A stretch of DNA of 64,000 nt from Herbaspirillum sp. alder98 (GCF_020179755.1 NZ_JAIUCY010000003.1:434001-498000), one strand, 5' to 3'. Positions 37,621 through 49,158 are shown, counted from the first letter of the stretch. A program made the numbers and translations. The notes: generated from the letters alone by a model not told the origin.

Positions 37621-38805
37621 TCAGTCTGCCTGCTTGCGCAGGAAAGCCGGGATATCGTAGGTTTCCATGCCGTTCTTTTCGAGTGCACGAACGGTGTCGG
37701 AAGCCGACTCACGACGCCACACCGCCGGCTGCTTGAAGCCGCCGAACGTGCCGGCAGGCTGTGCTGCACCCTGGGTGAGCGAGCCGGTGGCCATGATCGG
37801 CTCGTTGTGGGTACCGGTGCGCATGACCGGAGTCTGCACCAGCTGCACCGACTTGCGTGCACGACCCAGGCCGGTGGCGACCACGGTCACGCGGATTTCG
37901 TCGCCCATGCTGTCGTCGTAGGCAATGCCCTGGGCGATCGATGCATCGGGAGCGGCGAAGGCGCGCACGGTGGCCATCACTTCCTTGATTTCCTTACCCT
38001 TCAGGCTGCGGCTGGCGGTCACGTTGACCAGCACGCCACGCGCACCCGACAGGTCGATGCCGTCCAGCAGTGGCGACGCCACGGCCTGCTCGGCCGCCAC
38101 TCGCGCACGGTCCACGCCGGAGGCGGTGGAGGTGCCCATCATGGCCTTGCCCTGCTCGCCCATGATTGTCTTGACGTCGTTGAAGTCGACGTTGATGTGG
38201 CCCGGCACGTTGATGATCTCGGCAATACCGGCGACGGCATTGTTGAGCACGTCATCGGCGTGCGACAGCCATTCGATCATGCTGTCGTCTTCGTAGATCT
38301 CTTCGAGCTTTTCGTTGAGGATGATGATCAGCGAATCGACGTGCTGCGACAGCTCTTCCAGGCCGGCGTCGGCGATGTCCATGCACTTCTGGCCTTCGTA
38401 CGAGAACGGCTTCGACACCACCGCTACCGTCAACGCGCCTTGCTGCTTGGCCACCTGCGCCACCACCGGTGCGGCGCCGGTACCGGTACCGCCACCCATG
38501 CCGGCGGCGATGAACACCATGTGCGCGCCGCGCAGCGAATCCTCGATGCGCGAGCGGGTGTCTTCGGCCAGGCGACGGCCGACTTCCGGTTGCATGCCTG
38601 CACCCAGGCCGGTCTCGCCGATCTGGATGACGTTATGCGCCTTGGATTGCTTCAACGCCTGCGCGTCGGTGTTGGCGCAGATGAATTCGACGCCTGACAC
38701 ACCCTTGTTGATCATATGCTGCACGGCGTTGCCGCCGGCGCCGCCGACCCCGACCACCTTGATGATCGTGCCCAACGTAGCATTGTCGACCATATCGATT
38801 TCCAT
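37621..38805 (-). CDS. ftsZ: Cell division GTPase FtsZ
   Basis: 394 residues, AAGGAG seven bases upstream. The GTP-binding tubulin signature GGGTGTGAAP is near residue 105, and the catalytic T7 loop (NVDFNDVKTIM) is near 207. The C-terminal conserved peptide is YDIPAFLRKQAD, the binding site for FtsA and ZipA. FtsZ polymerises into the Z-ring. Between ftsA and ftsZ lies an unusually long 304-base leader, suggesting its own promoter or control. It is the last dcw gene, followed by a strong terminator. Confidence 0.97.
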   Translation of the reverse strand: MEIDMVDNATLGTIIKVVGVGGAGGNAVQHMINKGVSGVEFICANTDAQALKQSKAHNVIQIGETGLGAGMQPEVGRRLAEDTRSRIEDSLRGAHMVFIAAGMGGGTGTGAAPVVAQVAKQQGALTVAVVSKPFSYEGQKCMDIADAGLEELSQHVDSLIIILNEKLEEIYEDDSMIEWLSHADDVLNNAVAGIAEIINVPGHINVDFNDVKTIMGEQGKAMMGTSTASGVDRARVAAEQAVASPLLDGIDLSGARGVLVNVTASRSLKGKEIKEVMATVRAFAAPDASIAQGIAYDDSMGDEIRVTVVATGLGRARKSVQLVQTPVMRTGTHNEPIMATGSLTQGAAQPAGTFGGFKQPAVWRRESASDTVRALEKNGMETYDIPAFLRKQAD

Positions 38806-39109
38806 GATGACTCCTTTAAATTATGTGTGTCTGCAGCAGGCAGTTGATAGGCATCACGCGCTGTGACGACTAGCAACTGAGAACTGCATGCTTGTACAAC
38901 CAAGTATGTTTAAACCGCTTTTCTACTGTTCTACCGAACTACATCGTGTCCAATTACTACTTATCTGTACCCGACTGTCTTTACTGATTACTGCCTTACT
39001 GAATTACTGACTTGCCAAATTCCGTCTTGCTCACCGCCGACACCCTACTGCCTGTACCGACGGCGTCCTCTAACTTTTACATCCTGATGCACAACAAGCT
39101 CGACCGTGC
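38806..39109 (-). promoter_or_regulatory. Long leader between ftsA and ftsZ
   Basis: This 304-base gap is AT-richer than the cluster and holds no credible gene. On the minus strand CAGTAA occurs four times within 29 bases (38981-39009). The region probably carries an ftsZ promoter. Confidence 0.55.
38981..39009 (-). repeat. Four CAGTAA direct repeats upstream of ftsZ
   Basis: CAGTAA on the minus strand at 38981-38986, 38988-38993, 38996-39001 and 39004-39009, starting 7, 8 and 8 bases apart. They lie about 180 bases before the ftsZ start. They could be a regulator array or simple slippage sequence. Confidence 0.5.
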
Positions 39110-40342
39110 TCAGAAGTTACCCAGGAACCACTCCTTCATGCGCTGCCACACCGCCTTGACCGAACCCTCCTGGCGCGTGACGATGTAGCCGCGCAGGTAT
39201 TGCTTCTTGGCCTCTTGCAGCAGGCCCAGCACCGTCGAATAACGCGGGCTGCGCACCACGTCAGCCAACTGGCCGCTGTATTCGGGGGTACCCAGGCGCG
39301 CCGGCTTGAGGAAGATGTCCTCGGCCAGCTCGGTCATGCCCGGCATCATCGCCGAGCCGCCGGTGAGCACGATGCCGGACGACAGCACCTCTTCGTAACC
39401 CGACTCGCGTACCACCTGGTGCACCAGCGCAAACAACTCCTCGACGCGCGGCTCGATGACTGCCGCCAGCGCCTGGCGCGACAAGGTACGGGGATTGCGG
39501 TCGCCCAGTCCGGGTACCTCCAGGGTCTCGGTCGGATCGGCCAGGATCTGCTTGGCCACGCCGTAGCGCAATTTGATTTCTTCTGCCTCCAGCGTGGGCG
39601 TGCGCAATGCCATGGCGATATCGTTGGTGATCTGGTCGCCGGCAATCGGGATCACCGCGGTATGCCGGATCGCGCCTTCGGTAAACACGGCCACGTCGGT
39701 GGTGCCGCCGCCGATGTCGATCAGCACCACACCCAGTTCGCGTTCGTCAACCGTCAGCACGGCATCGGCCGAGGCCATCGGTTGCAGGATCAGGTCCGAC
39801 ACTTCGAGCCCGCAACGGCGCACGCACTTGACGATATTCTGCACCGCGGACACGGCGCCGGTGACGATATGCACCTTCACTTCCAGGCGGATGCCGCTCA
39901 TGCCGATCGGCTCGCGCACATCTTCCTGGTTGTCGACGATGAACTCCTGCGGCACCGTATGCAACAACTGCTGGTCGGTCGGGATGTTGACCGCCTTGGC
40001 GGTCTCGATCACGCGCGATACGTCGGCGGCTGTGACTTCCTTGTCCTTGATCGCCACCATGCCGCTCGAATTGAAGCTGCGGATATGGCTGCCGGCGATT
40101 CCGGTATAGACGTTTCTGATCTTGCAGTCGGCCATTAGTTCGGCTTCTTCGAGCGCGCGCTGGATGGATTCGACCGTGGCCTCGATATTGACCACCACGC
40201 CCTTCTTCAAGCCTTTCGATTCGGACTGGCCCAGGCCGATGACTTCATGGCGGCCGTCGGCCAATACCTCGGCCACCACCGCGACCACCTTGGAGGTGCC
40301 GATGTCGAGTCCGACGATCAGGTTCTTTGCGTCTTTTGTCAT
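39110..40342 (-). CDS. ftsA: Cell division actin-like protein FtsA
   Basis: 410 residues. The actin-type phosphate 1 motif is GLDIGTSKVVAVVAEV near residue 11, followed by the phosphate 2 segment VLIDIGGGTTDVAVF near 205 and the adenosine motif GIVLTGGSAMMPGM near 333. The C-terminal amphipathic helix WQRMKEWFLGNF tethers FtsA to the inner membrane. It links FtsZ filaments to the membrane and recruits the divisome. It follows ftsQ by 11 bases. Confidence 0.97.
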   Translation of the reverse strand: MTKDAKNLIVGLDIGTSKVVAVVAEVLADGRHEVIGLGQSESKGLKKGVVVNIEATVESIQRALEEAELMADCKIRNVYTGIAGSHIRSFNSSGMVAIKDKEVTAADVSRVIETAKAVNIPTDQQLLHTVPQEFIVDNQEDVREPIGMSGIRLEVKVHIVTGAVSAVQNIVKCVRRCGLEVSDLILQPMASADAVLTVDERELGVVLIDIGGGTTDVAVFTEGAIRHTAVIPIAGDQITNDIAMALRTPTLEAEEIKLRYGVAKQILADPTETLEVPGLGDRNPRTLSRQALAAVIEPRVEELFALVHQVVRESGYEEVLSSGIVLTGGSAMMPGMTELAEDIFLKPARLGTPEYSGQLADVVRSPRYSTVLGLLQEAKKQYLRGYIVTRQEGSVKAVWQRMKEWFLGNF

Positions 40343-40353
40343 GTCGTTGTCGC

Positions 40354-41124
40354 TTATTTCTTTTTACCGTTCAATCCCGCCAGCACCATGCCATCCGCCT
40401 TGAGCGCCAGCCCGTTGGGGTAGCGCAGGTCCACGTTTTCTATCTTGCCCTGCAAGCGCTGCATCAACTGCGGATACACCGCCACCAGGCGGTCGACGCG
40501 TTCCTTCAGTACTGCATCACCCTGGTCCCGGCCCAACTCGACCGTCATGCCGTTATCCATGCGCAGCGTCCATGCATAGCGATTGGACAACTGCAGGCTT
40601 TCGGGCTCCAGCTTGAGTGGTGCAAACCACTGCCGGAACTGCGCCAGCCTTGCCACTACCTGCGCCTCGCTGCCTTCCGGGCCCTCGAACTCGAGCAGCT
40701 CGCCGTCGTCCTCGGCCTCGGCCAGGTTGGCGGTAAACACATCGCCCTTCTGCGACAGCAACTTGCCGTCTTCGCCCCAGGTGCCCAGCGCCCGATGCTC
40801 TTCTATCTTCACCACCAGCCGGTCCGGCCACTCGCGCCGCACCAGCGCCCGCCGCACCCAGGGTACGGCCTCGAAGGCGCCGCGCACCGCCGTCAGGTCG
40901 GTGGTGAAGAAATTGCCCCGGATGCGCGGCACTGCTGCCGAGCGCACCGTCAGGGCATTGATCTTCTCCAGCGGCAGCTCGGTCGCGCTTTCGATGCGGA
41001 TGGTGTGCAGCGTAAACATCGGCCGCTGCGCCACCCACCACAATCCCGAACCCACCAGCGCCAGTGCCACCAGCGCCAGCAAGGCACTGCTGGCGGCGTT
41101 GAGCATCTTGACGTCCTGCCACAT
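40354..41124 (-). CDS. ftsQ: Cell division protein FtsQ
   Basis: 256 residues. Short cytoplasmic tail, one transmembrane segment (residues 10-33, ALLALVALALVGSGLWWV), then a POTRA domain (MFTLHTIRIESATELPLEKI) and the FtsQ beta domain (AWTLRMDNGMTVELGR). It joins FtsB and FtsL in the divisome at the inner membrane. It starts 17 bases after ddl, with a GGAAAAGG site. Confidence 0.93.
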   Translation of the reverse strand: MWQDVKMLNAASSALLALVALALVGSGLWWVAQRPMFTLHTIRIESATELPLEKINALTVRSAAVPRIRGNFFTTDLTAVRGAFEAVPWVRRALVRREWPDRLVVKIEEHRALGTWGEDGKLLSQKGDVFTANLAEAEDDGELLEFEGPEGSEAQVVARLAQFRQWFAPLKLEPESLQLSNRYAWTLRMDNGMTVELGRDQGDAVLKERVDRLVAVYPQLMQRLQGKIENVDLRYPNGLALKADGMVLAGLNGKKK

Positions 41125-41141
41125 CGTTCAGCCTTTTCCGT

Positions 41142-42143
41142 TCACTGCGCGCTCGCCTGCGGCGCCCAGGCAGCCGCAGGCTTCATGTCCAGCGCTGCCA
41201 GTTGCAGGATTTCGCAGCACAGGTCTTCGTAACTCACGCCCTCGGCCTTGGCCGCCATCGGCACCAGCGAATGGCCGGTCATGCCGGGCGAGGTGTTGAT
41301 CTCGAGCAGATACGGCTCGTTCTTGCCGTCGCTTTCGCGCAGCATGAAATCGACCCGGCTCCAGCCCCGGCAACCGACCGCGTGATAGGCCTGCACCGCC
41401 AGCTCCTGCAAGCGCTGTCCCAGTTCGGCATCGACCGGGGCCGGGCACAGGTACTGCGTGTCGTCGGTGAAATACTTGTTCTGGTAATCGTAGTTGCCGC
41501 CCGGCGCGCGAATTTCGATCACCGGCAAGGCGCGCGCATCGCGGCCAGTGCCGATCACCGGCACCGTCAATTCACGGCCGCGAATGAATTCCTCGGCCAG
41601 CACGACATCGTCGTACTTTGCGCACAGGGCGAAACCGTCCTGCATGTCGGAGTAGCCGTTGACCTTGGCGATGCCGATGGTCGAGCCTTCATGCGGCGCC
41701 TTGAGCATCAGCGGCAGGCCCAGCTCGTCCGGCACCAGGCGCAACTGCTCGCGGGTGGCGCGGGCATCGAGCACCGCAAAGCGCGGCGTCGGCAGGCCAT
41801 GCGCCAGCCAGATGCGCTTGGTCATGACCTTGTCCATGGCGATGCTGGAGGCCATCACGCCAGGGCCGGTGTAAGGCAGGCGCATCTGCTCCAGCGCGCC
41901 CTGCAAGGTGCCGTCTTCGCCGTAGCGACCATGCAATGCGATGAAGACGCGATCGAAGCGCTCGGCCTCGAGCTCGCCCAGGCTGCGCTCGGCCGGGTCG
42001 AACGGATGGGCATCGACGCCCTTGCTGCGCAGCGCCTGCAGCACGCCGCTGCCGGACATCATCGACACTTCGCGCTCGGCCGAACGACCGCCGAAGAGCA
42101 CGCCGACGCGGCCGAAACCCTTGATGGTGGCTTGGTCGATCAT
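41142..42143 (-). CDS. ddl: D-alanine--D-alanine ligase
   Basis: 333 residues from the ATG at 42143; a longer frame (to 42920) reads into murC. ATP-grasp layout: [19 protein letters not shown] at the start, [34 protein letters not shown], and the C-terminal [15 protein letters not shown]. Makes D-Ala-D-Ala for the peptidoglycan stem. ATG overlaps the murC stop (ATGA). Confidence 0.96.
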   Translation of the reverse strand: MIDQATIKGFGRVGVLFGGRSAEREVSMMSGSGVLQALRSKGVDAHPFDPAERSLGELEAERFDRVFIALHGRYGEDGTLQGALEQMRLPYTGPGVMASSIAMDKVMTKRIWLAHGLPTPRFAVLDARATREQLRLVPDELGLPLMLKAPHEGSTIGIAKVNGYSDMQDGFALCAKYDDVVLAEEFIRGRELTVPVIGTGRDARALPVIEIRAPGGNYDYQNKYFTDDTQYLCPAPVDAELGQRLQELAVQAYHAVGCRGWSRVDFMLRESDGKNEPYLLEINTSPGMTGHSLVPMAAKAEGVSYEDLCCEILQLAALDMKPAAAWAPQASAQ

Positions 42144-43564
42144 GCTGCACCTCCGCTCTTTTCGGTCGCCATGGTGGTCAGGCGGGCAGGCACGGCGGCA
42201 ATCGAGCCGGCGCCCATGGTCATGACCACATCGCCATCGCGCACCACGTTGAAGATGGTCTCGGGCATGTCGGCGATATCGTCGACGAACACCGGTTCGA
42301 CCTTGGCTGCGGCGCGCAACGCGTGCGCCAGCGAGCGGCCGTCGGCGGCCACGATGGGCGCCTCGCCGGCCGAATAGACTTCGGCCAGCACCAGCACGTC
42401 GGGCGAGGACAAGACCTTGACGAAGTCTTCGAACAGATCGCGGGTGCGGGTGTAGCGATGCGGCTGGAACGCCAGCACCAGGCGACGCCCGGGATAGGCG
42501 CCACGGGCCGCAGCAATGGTGGCGGCCGTCTCGACCGGGTGGTGGCCGTAGTCGTCGACCAGCGTGAAATGCCCGGCAGGACGGCCCTCGGCATCGACCA
42601 ACGGCACATCGCCGTAACGGGTGAAGCGGCGTCCGACGCCATTGAATTCGGTCAGGGCCTTTTGCGTGGCGGCGTCGTCGACGTCCAGCTCGCGGGCGAT
42701 GGCGATGGCCGCGCAGGCGTTCTGCACATTGTGCATCCCGGGCTGGTTCAGGCTGATCTGCATCGGCGCGTAGCCCTCCTGGATCACGGTGAATTCCATA
42801 TGGCCGTCGACGGCGCGGGCATCGATGGCGCGCACGTCGGCGTCTTCGTGGAAGCCGTAGGTGAGAATGGGCTTGGAGATCATCGGCATGATCTCGCGCA
42901 CGTGGGCGTCGTCCAGGCACAGCACGGCCACGCCGTAGAACGGCAGGCGCTGGGTGAATTCGACGAAGGCCTGCTTCAGGCGCGCGAAGTCATGGTTGTA
43001 GGTCTCCATGTGATCGGCGTCGATATTGGTGATGACCTCGATCACCGGCGTCAGGTTGAGGAACGAGGCGTCCGACTCGTCGGCCTCGGCCACGATGAAT
43101 TCGCCTGTGCCCAACTTGGCATTGGCGCCGGCGCTGGTCAGCCGGCCACCGATCACGAAGGTCGGGTCCAGCCCGCCCTGCGCCAGCACGCTGGCCACCA
43201 GGCTGGTGGTGGTGGTCTTGCCGTGGGTGCCGGCAATCGCGATGCCCTTCTTGAGGCGCATCAGCTCGCCCAGCATCACCGCACGCGGCACGATGGGGAT
43301 ATGTTTCTTGCGCGCGGCCAGCACCTCCGGGTTGTCGCCCTTGACGGCGGTGGAGGTGACGATGGCGTCGGCGCCGTCGATGTTCTCGGCGGCATGGCCG
43401 TAACGGATGCTGGCGCCCAGTTGCGCCAGGCGCTGGGTGGCGCCGTTGCTGCCCAGGTCGGAACCCGAGACGCCATAGCCGAGATTCAACAGCACTTCGG
43501 CGATGCCACTCATGCCTGAGCCACCGATGCCGACGAAATGAACGTTTTTAACCCGATGTTTCAT
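42140..43564 (-). CDS. murC: UDP-N-acetylmuramate--L-alanine ligase
   Basis: 474 residues from the ATG at 43564; the longer frame into murG is not used. The N-terminal [18 protein letters not shown] binds UDP, the P-loop is [13 protein letters not shown] near 112, and DDYGHHPVE lies near 336. It adds L-Ala to UDP-MurNAc. It overlaps murG and ddl by four bases each. Confidence 0.97.
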   Translation of the reverse strand: MKHRVKNVHFVGIGGSGMSGIAEVLLNLGYGVSGSDLGSNGATQRLAQLGASIRYGHAAENIDGADAIVTSTAVKGDNPEVLAARKKHIPIVPRAVMLGELMRLKKGIAIAGTHGKTTTTSLVASVLAQGGLDPTFVIGGRLTSAGANAKLGTGEFIVAEADESDASFLNLTPVIEVITNIDADHMETYNHDFARLKQAFVEFTQRLPFYGVAVLCLDDAHVREIMPMISKPILTYGFHEDADVRAIDARAVDGHMEFTVIQEGYAPMQISLNQPGMHNVQNACAAIAIARELDVDDAATQKALTEFNGVGRRFTRYGDVPLVDAEGRPAGHFTLVDDYGHHPVETAATIAAARGAYPGRRLVLAFQPHRYTRTRDLFEDFVKVLSSPDVLVLAEVYSAGEAPIVAADGRSLAHALRAAAKVEPVFVDDIADMPETIFNVVRDGDVVMTMGAGSIAAVPARLTTMATEKSGGAA

Positions 43565-44643
43565 GGTGCTACCAGTCCTTCCAGCACGCGCGCGATTGCC
43601 TCGTTGGCGTCGCGCCGGCCTTGTTCGTATGCCGCCTGCGCCATTGCCTGGCATGCAGCGCGGTCCATTTTCTGCAGCAAACCCGCCAATGCTTCCGGCG
43701 TCAGTTCGCGTTGTGGCAAGTGGATCGCGGCGCCATTGGCGGCCATCCACTTGGCATTGTCGATTTGATGCGAGGTGGTCGACACCGCCAACGGCACCAG
43801 CACGCTGGCCACCCCGGCTGCCGTCAGCTCGGACACCGTGATGGCGCCGGCACGACAGATCACCAGGTCGGCCTCGGCATAACGACGCGGCATGTCATCG
43901 ATGAAATCGACCACTTCGGCCTGCACTCCAGCCGTGTCGTAGGCTGCCTTCAGGGCCGCGATATGCTGCTTGCCCGACTGGTGCGTCACCACCGGCCGCA
44001 GCGCTTCGGGCAAACGGGCCAGTGCTGCCGGCACGGTGTCATTAAGTACCTTGGCGCCCAGGCTGCCACCCACCACCAGGATCCGCAACGGCCCGCTGTG
44101 GCCTGCATACCGGGGCGCCGGCGTGGGCAAGGCGATGATTTCACGGCGCACCGGGTTGCCGGTGACTTCGGCCTTGCCGGCGGCCGCGCCAAAATCGGCG
44201 GGGAAACCGAACAGCACCTTGTTGGCCAATGGCGTCAGCGTCTTGTTCGACAGCAGCAAGGCCGCGTCGGCATTGACCAGCACCAGCGGCTTGCCGCGCA
44301 GTCGCGCCATGGCGCCGCCCGGCACGGTCACGTAGCCGCCCATGCCCAGCACCACGTCCGGATTGCGCCGGCCGAGGATGTTGAAGCAGCTGACAAAACT
44401 GGCCGCCAGGCGGAACACGCCTTTGACGGTATGCATCAGACCCTTGCCGCGCAGGCCCGAGAACACGATGCTGTCCATCTCGACGCCATGGCGTGGGACC
44501 AGTTCGCGCTCCATGCCGTGCGACGTGCCCAGCCACGACACCTGCCAGCCACGCGCGCGCATGGTCTCGGCAATCGCCAGGCCGGGGAAGATATGACCGC
44601 CGGTGCCGGCGGCCATGATCATCAGCTTGCGGGATGCACTCAC
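43561..44643 (-). CDS. murG: MurG glycosyltransferase (lipid II synthase)
   Basis: 360 residues. The N-terminal loop is [17 protein letters not shown]; the second is [12 protein letters not shown]; the C-domain has [20 protein letters not shown] and [11 protein letters not shown]. It transfers GlcNAc from UDP-GlcNAc to lipid I at the inner face of the membrane. It overlaps ftsW and murC by four bases. Confidence 0.97.
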   Translation of the reverse strand: MSASRKLMIMAAGTGGHIFPGLAIAETMRARGWQVSWLGTSHGMERELVPRHGVEMDSIVFSGLRGKGLMHTVKGVFRLAASFVSCFNILGRRNPDVVLGMGGYVTVPGGAMARLRGKPLVLVNADAALLLSNKTLTPLANKVLFGFPADFGAAAGKAEVTGNPVRREIIALPTPAPRYAGHSGPLRILVVGGSLGAKVLNDTVPAALARLPEALRPVVTHQSGKQHIAALKAAYDTAGVQAEVVDFIDDMPRRYAEADLVICRAGAITVSELTAAGVASVLVPLAVSTTSHQIDNAKWMAANGAAIHLPQRELTPEALAGLLQKMDRAACQAMAQAAYEQGRRDANEAIARVLEGLVAP

Positions 44644-45920
44644 AGGCGCCCTCCCCGCATCAGCACGCGATTCTCATAGTCGATCCGCAACAGGATCGCC
44701 AGCCCGACGCAGTTGATCAGTACGCCCGAGCCGCCATAGCTCATCAGCGGCAGCGTCAGGCCCTTGGTCGGCAGCAGGCCGAGGTTCACGCCCATGTTGA
44801 TGAAGGCCTGCACGCCGATCCAGATGCCGATGCCCTTGGCCACCAGTCCGGCGAAGGTCAGGTCCAGCGCAATCGCCTGGCGCCCGATCTCGAAGGCATG
44901 CTTGACCAGCCAGTAGAACAGCAGCACCACCACCAGCACGCCGACAAACCCGAGTTCTTCGCCGATCACCGCCAGCAGGAAGTCGGTATGCGCCTCGGGC
45001 AGGTAATGCAGTTTCTCGACACTGCTGCCGAGACCCACGCCAAACAGCTCGCCGCGACCGAAGGCGATCAGCGAATGCGACAACTGATAGGCCTTGCCCA
45101 GCGCGTTTTCTTCTTCCCACGGATTGAGGTAGGCGAAGATACGTTCGCGCCGCCACGGGGAGGTCACGATCACCAGCGAGAACACGCCCACCAGCGTGGC
45201 GCCGATGCCGCCAAACCAGACGCCATTGATGCCGCCCAGAAACAGGATGCCCATGGCGATGCAGACGATCACGCCGAACGCGCCAAGGTCGGGCTCCAGC
45301 AGCAGCAGCAGGCCGACCAGGCCGACGGCGGCAGCCATCGGCGCGAAACCCTTGACCAGCTTGTGCATGAACGCCTGCTTGCGCACCGTGTAATCGGCCG
45401 CATAGAGCACGATGAACAGCTTCATCAATTCCGACGGCTGCAGGTTGAACACCTTGAACGACAGCCAGCGCTTGGCGCCGTTGACGCCCTTGCCCACGCC
45501 CGGCACCAGCACCAGCACCAGCAGGATCAAGGTACCGGCGAACAGATACGGCGCCCAGCGCTGCCAGGTTTCGATTGGCACCCGGAATACCACGGCGGCG
45601 GCCACCAGCGAAATGACGATGAAGATCGCCTGGCGCGTCAGGAAATGGTAGTTCGAATAGGCGGCGTACTTGGGCGAATCGGGCAGCGCCACCGAGGCCG
45701 AATACACCATCACCATACCGAACAGCATCAGCAGCAGGACCACCCAGATCAGCGGCTGGTCGTATTCCATCATGCGCGAGCGCTGCTCGAAGCCGACCAT
45801 GCTGGCCTTGTTGCTGCCCTTGGCGCTTGGCGTGAGCCCGACCATGCGGCCAGCCGCAGCCGGGGCCGCGTCCTTGACGCTTCCCAGCAACTGGCGCAGT
45901 GACGTCATGCCAAGCCTCAT
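44640..45920 (-). CDS. ftsW: Peptidoglycan glycosyltransferase FtsW (SEDS family)
   Basis: 426 residues from the ATG at 45920 (AGGTGA five bases upstream; ATGA overlap with murD). An alternative ATG four codons later is possible. About ten transmembrane segments; conserved [15 protein letters not shown] and the C-terminal [25 protein letters not shown] cytoplasmic N-tail of about 55 residues precedes the first helix. It polymerises lipid II with FtsI at the septum. Confidence 0.95.
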   Translation of the reverse strand: MRLGMTSLRQLLGSVKDAAPAAAGRMVGLTPSAKGSNKASMVGFEQRSRMMEYDQPLIWVVLLLMLFGMVMVYSASVALPDSPKYAAYSNYHFLTRQAIFIVISLVAAAVVFRVPIETWQRWAPYLFAGTLILLVLVLVPGVGKGVNGAKRWLSFKVFNLQPSELMKLFIVLYAADYTVRKQAFMHKLVKGFAPMAAAVGLVGLLLLLEPDLGAFGVIVCIAMGILFLGGINGVWFGGIGATLVGVFSLVIVTSPWRRERIFAYLNPWEEENALGKAYQLSHSLIAFGRGELFGVGLGSSVEKLHYLPEAHTDFLLAVIGEELGFVGVLVVVLLFYWLVKHAFEIGRQAIALDLTFAGLVAKGIGIWIGVQAFINMGVNLGLLPTKGLTLPLMSYGGSGVLINCVGLAILLRIDYENRVLMRGGRL

Positions 45921-47950
45921 AGAATCACCTCGCCACGCGACAGCGCCAATTCGCGCACCGCATCCACGAACACTTCGGCCCGATGGGCGTAGTTGCGGAA
46001 CATGTCCAGGCTGGCGCAAGCCGGCGAGAGCAACACGATGTCGCCGCTACGGGCGATGTCGCCGGCCTTCTGCACCGCCTCTTCGAGCGTGGCGCAATCG
46101 ATCAGTTCGACATGGCTGTCGGCCAGCGCCGCGCGCAAGGCCGGCGCATCGCGCCCGATCAACAGCACCGCGCTGGCGTATTTCTCGACCGGCAGCGCCA
46201 GCGGCGAAAAGTCCTGTCCCTTGCCATCGCCACCGGCGATGAGCACGATGCGGTTGGGACGTCCGCCCAGGCCGAGGCCATTGAGCGCGGCCACGGTGGC
46301 GCCGACATTGGTGCCCTTGCTGTCATCGTAGTAATCGACCTCTTGCACCACGGCGACCAGCTCCACCCGGTGCGGCTCGCCGGCGTAGTCACGCAGGCCA
46401 TGCAGCAGGGGTGCCATCGGCAGGTCGACGGCGCGGCACAGCGCCAGCGCGGCCAAGGCGTTCATGGCGTTATGGGCGCCACGGATCTTCAGGGCGTCGA
46501 CCGGCATCAGGCGCTTGACGGTGACCGGCGGCGGCAGCAGGTCTTTCTGCTTGCGGCGGCGACCGGTCGGCTGTTCATCGTCCTCGTGCACGAAACCATG
46601 AGCCAGCCACAGCATGCCGTTGTCGTTGACCAGGCCAAAGCTGTTGGGCGTGGCCGGCTCGTCCAGGCCGAACGACGACACCGGCGCCACCGCGTCGGTC
46701 ATCTTCATGACCAGCGCATCGTCACGGTTGAGCACGCGCACGGTGCCTTCGCCGAAGATGCGGGCCTTGTCGGCTGCATAGGCGTGCATGTCGCCATGCC
46801 AGTCAAGATGATCCTGGCTCAGGTTGAGCACGGTGGCGGCATCGGCCTTGAGGCTATGGGTGGCGTGCAACTGGAAGCTGGACAACTCCAGCACCCAGGC
46901 CTGCGGCATCGAGCCACGGTAAGTCGGTTCCGGCGGCGGGGGCGGCGGCACGGCGACCAGCGCGTCTTCTTCGGCGGTGCGCGAGACCTGCATGAAGTCA
47001 TCCAGGTTCAGCGCGGCCACTTCGTTGCCGGTCGCATCGGTGTGCAACGAGGCATCTTCGCTCTGGCTCGAATTGGCGGCTTCGGTCGACAGGTGCTCGA
47101 CCGGGACCTCGATGGCCTCGCCGTCGGTCCCTGTGTCCTGATCGTCCTGCTCGGGCGGCGCCGCAGAGGCCTCGTCGCCGGCCGATGCTGCGGAATCGGC
47201 CTGGGCCAGATCCATCTGGGCATCATTGGCGGCGGCGTGGCTCTGGGCCGGCGCTTCGTCGCTTTCGATACGGGCGGACGACTTTTTGCTCTTGGCAGCG
47301 TCGGCTGCCTTTGCAGCTTCTGCCGCTTCTGCCGCTTCCTGTGCAGCCAATTCGGCCAGGCGCTCGGCTTCGGCCTGCGCTTCGGCGGCGGCAATGGCGT
47401 CCTGCTCGGCCAGTTCCGCCAGGAATATCTTGTCGGCCATCACCGCCTCGCGCAGCACGTCGAGTGCGGCCGGGCTGATGTTGCCTGCCACCTTTACCGA
47501 CAGGCCGGCGCGCTGGCACAGCATGCCGGTCAGGCTGGTGACGGTGGTCTTGCCGTTGGTACCGGTGATGGCCAATACCTTGGGCTGGTAGAGGGTTTCT
47601 TCGCGCAACGCGGCCAGCGCCTGCGCGAACAGTTCGATCTCGCTCCATAGCGGCACGCCGCGTTCGGCCATGACAGGCGCCAGCGGCGCCAGGTCACCCT
47701 GCGGCGACAGGCCCGGGCTGACCGCCACGAAATCGATACCATCGAGCAGCGTCACGTGCAGCGGCTGGCCCAGCACGACTTGCGCGCCCGGAACGGCGGC
47801 GCGCAACGCTGCCAGGCGCTCGGACAGCGCCGCTTCGTCACGCGTATCGGCCACGCGCACGGAGGCGCCGCAGTAGTCCAGCCACCGCGCCATTGCCAGG
47901 CCGGACTCACCGAGTCCGAGCACCAGTACGTGTTTGCCCGAGTAATTCAT
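45917..47950 (-). CDS. murD: UDP-N-acetylmuramoylalanine--D-glutamate ligase with a large low-complexity insert
   Basis: 677 residues against about 440-500 for most MurD. Normal parts: [17 protein letters not shown] (8-24), [11 protein letters not shown] (130-140), [12 protein letters not shown] (354-365), [10 protein letters not shown], and [15 protein letters not shown] near 545. Between residues about 173 and 348 there is an insert: Ala/Glu-rich (178-220, likely coiled coil), an acidic Ser/Asp/Gln-rich stretch, then PPPPPP at 335-340. A second smaller charged insert lies near 450-475. The frame is unbroken on both sides, so it is a real insertion and not a frameshift. It overlaps ftsW. Confidence 0.93.
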   Translation of the reverse strand: MNYSGKHVLVLGLGESGLAMARWLDYCGASVRVADTRDEAALSERLAALRAAVPGAQVVLGQPLHVTLLDGIDFVAVSPGLSPQGDLAPLAPVMAERGVPLWSEIELFAQALAALREETLYQPKVLAITGTNGKTTVTSLTGMLCQRAGLSVKVAGNISPAALDVLREAVMADKIFLAELAEQDAIAAAEAQAEAERLAELAAQEAAEAAEAAKAADAAKSKKSSARIESDEAPAQSHAAANDAQMDLAQADSAASAGDEASAAPPEQDDQDTGTDGEAIEVPVEHLSTEAANSSQSEDASLHTDATGNEVAALNLDDFMQVSRTAEEDALVAVPPPPPPEPTYRGSMPQAWVLELSSFQLHATHSLKADAATVLNLSQDHLDWHGDMHAYAADKARIFGEGTVRVLNRDDALVMKMTDAVAPVSSFGLDEPATPNSFGLVNDNGMLWLAHGFVHEDDEQPTGRRRKQKDLLPPPVTVKRLMPVDALKIRGAHNAMNALAALALCRAVDLPMAPLLHGLRDYAGEPHRVELVAVVQEVDYYDDSKGTNVGATVAALNGLGLGGRPNRIVLIAGGDGKGQDFSPLALPVEKYASAVLLIGRDAPALRAALADSHVELIDCATLEEAVQKAGDIARSGDIVLLSPACASLDMFRNYAHRAEVFVDAVRELALSRGEVIL

Positions 47951-47987
47951 TGTTTGCTGCTCACTTCTTTCGCTTGATTCACTTGTT

Positions 47988-49157
47988 TCAACGCAACTTC
48001 AGCGTCGACAGTCCCAGCAGTACCAGCATCATGGTGATGATCCAGAACCGCACCACCACCTGGGTTTCTTTCCAGCCCTTCTGTTCATAGTGATGGTGCA
48101 GCGGCGCCATCAGCAACACGCGGCGGCCGGTGCCATAACGCTTCTTGGTGTACTTGAAGTACGCCACCTGGATCATCACCGACAGCGTCTCGACCACGAA
48201 GATGCCGCCCATGATGAACAGCACGATCTCTTGCCGCACGATGACGGCGATGGTGCCCAGCGCGCCGCCCAGCGCCAGCGCGCCGACATCGCCCATGAAC
48301 ACCTGCGCCGGGTAGGCGTTGTACCAGAGGAAAGCCAGGCCCGCGCCGCCCATGGCGCCGCAGAAGATCAACAGCTCGCCGGCGCCCGGGATATGCGGGA
48401 TGAACAGGTACTTGGCATAGCTGGCGTTACCGGTCAGGTAGGCGAACAGCCCGAGCGCGGCGCCCACCAGCACGGTCGGCATGATGGCCAGGCCGTCCAG
48501 GCCATCGGTGAGGTTCACGGCGTTGCTGGTGCCGACGATGACGAAGTAGGTCAGCGCGATGAAGCCCCACACGCCCAGCGGGTAGGTAATGCTCTTGAAG
48601 AAGGGCACGATCAGGTCGGCCTTGGGCGGCAGGTCGAGGCTGAAGCCCGAACGCACCCAGGCCACGAACAGGTCGAGCACCTTCATGTTGCTCACCTCGG
48701 ACACCGAGAAGGCCAGGTAGATCGCCGCCACCAGGCCGATCAGCGACTGCCAGAAGAACTTCTCGCGCGAACGCATGCCTTCGGGGTCGCGATGCACCAC
48801 CTTGCGATAGTCATCGACCCAGCCGATGGCGCCGAAACCGATGGTGACGATCAGCACGATCCAGACGAAGCGATTCGACAGGTCGGCCCACAGCAGGGTC
48901 GACACGGCGATGCCGATCAGGATCAACACGCCGCCCATGGTGGGCGTGCCATTCTTGACCAGGTGCGACTGCGGGCCGTCCTGGCGCACCGCCTGTCCTA
49001 CCTTCATGCGGGTCAGCATGCGGATCACGGCCGGACCGGCGACCATGCCGATCAGCAGTGCGGTGAGCGTGGCGAACACGGCACGGAAAGTAATGAATGT
49101 GAACAGGCGCAAGAAGCCGAAGTCCTGTTGAAAATTCTGTGCGAGCCAGACCAGCAT
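47988..49157 (-). CDS. mraY: Phospho-MurNAc-pentapeptide transferase
   Basis: 389 residues from the ATG at 49157, matching the usual opening MLVWL. Ten transmembrane segments with [11 protein letters not shown] (about 73), the DDYRK aspartate box (about 114), [13 protein letters not shown] and MAPLHHHYE. It forms lipid I from UDP-MurNAc-pentapeptide and undecaprenyl phosphate. Confidence 0.97.
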   Translation of the reverse strand: MLVWLAQNFQQDFGFLRLFTFITFRAVFATLTALLIGMVAGPAVIRMLTRMKVGQAVRQDGPQSHLVKNGTPTMGGVLILIGIAVSTLLWADLSNRFVWIVLIVTIGFGAIGWVDDYRKVVHRDPEGMRSREKFFWQSLIGLVAAIYLAFSVSEVSNMKVLDLFVAWVRSGFSLDLPPKADLIVPFFKSITYPLGVWGFIALTYFVIVGTSNAVNLTDGLDGLAIMPTVLVGAALGLFAYLTGNASYAKYLFIPHIPGAGELLIFCGAMGGAGLAFLWYNAYPAQVFMGDVGALALGGALGTIAVIVRQEIVLFIMGGIFVVETLSVMIQVAYFKYTKKRYGTGRRVLLMAPLHHHYEQKGWKETQVVVRFWIITMMLVLLGLSTLKLR

Positions 49158-49158
49158 G

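Noticed and set aside
45917..47950. MurD insert as frameshift or fused neighbour gene
   Set aside because: MurD motifs on both sides are in one frame and the total order is correct; the insert has no start or stop of its own.
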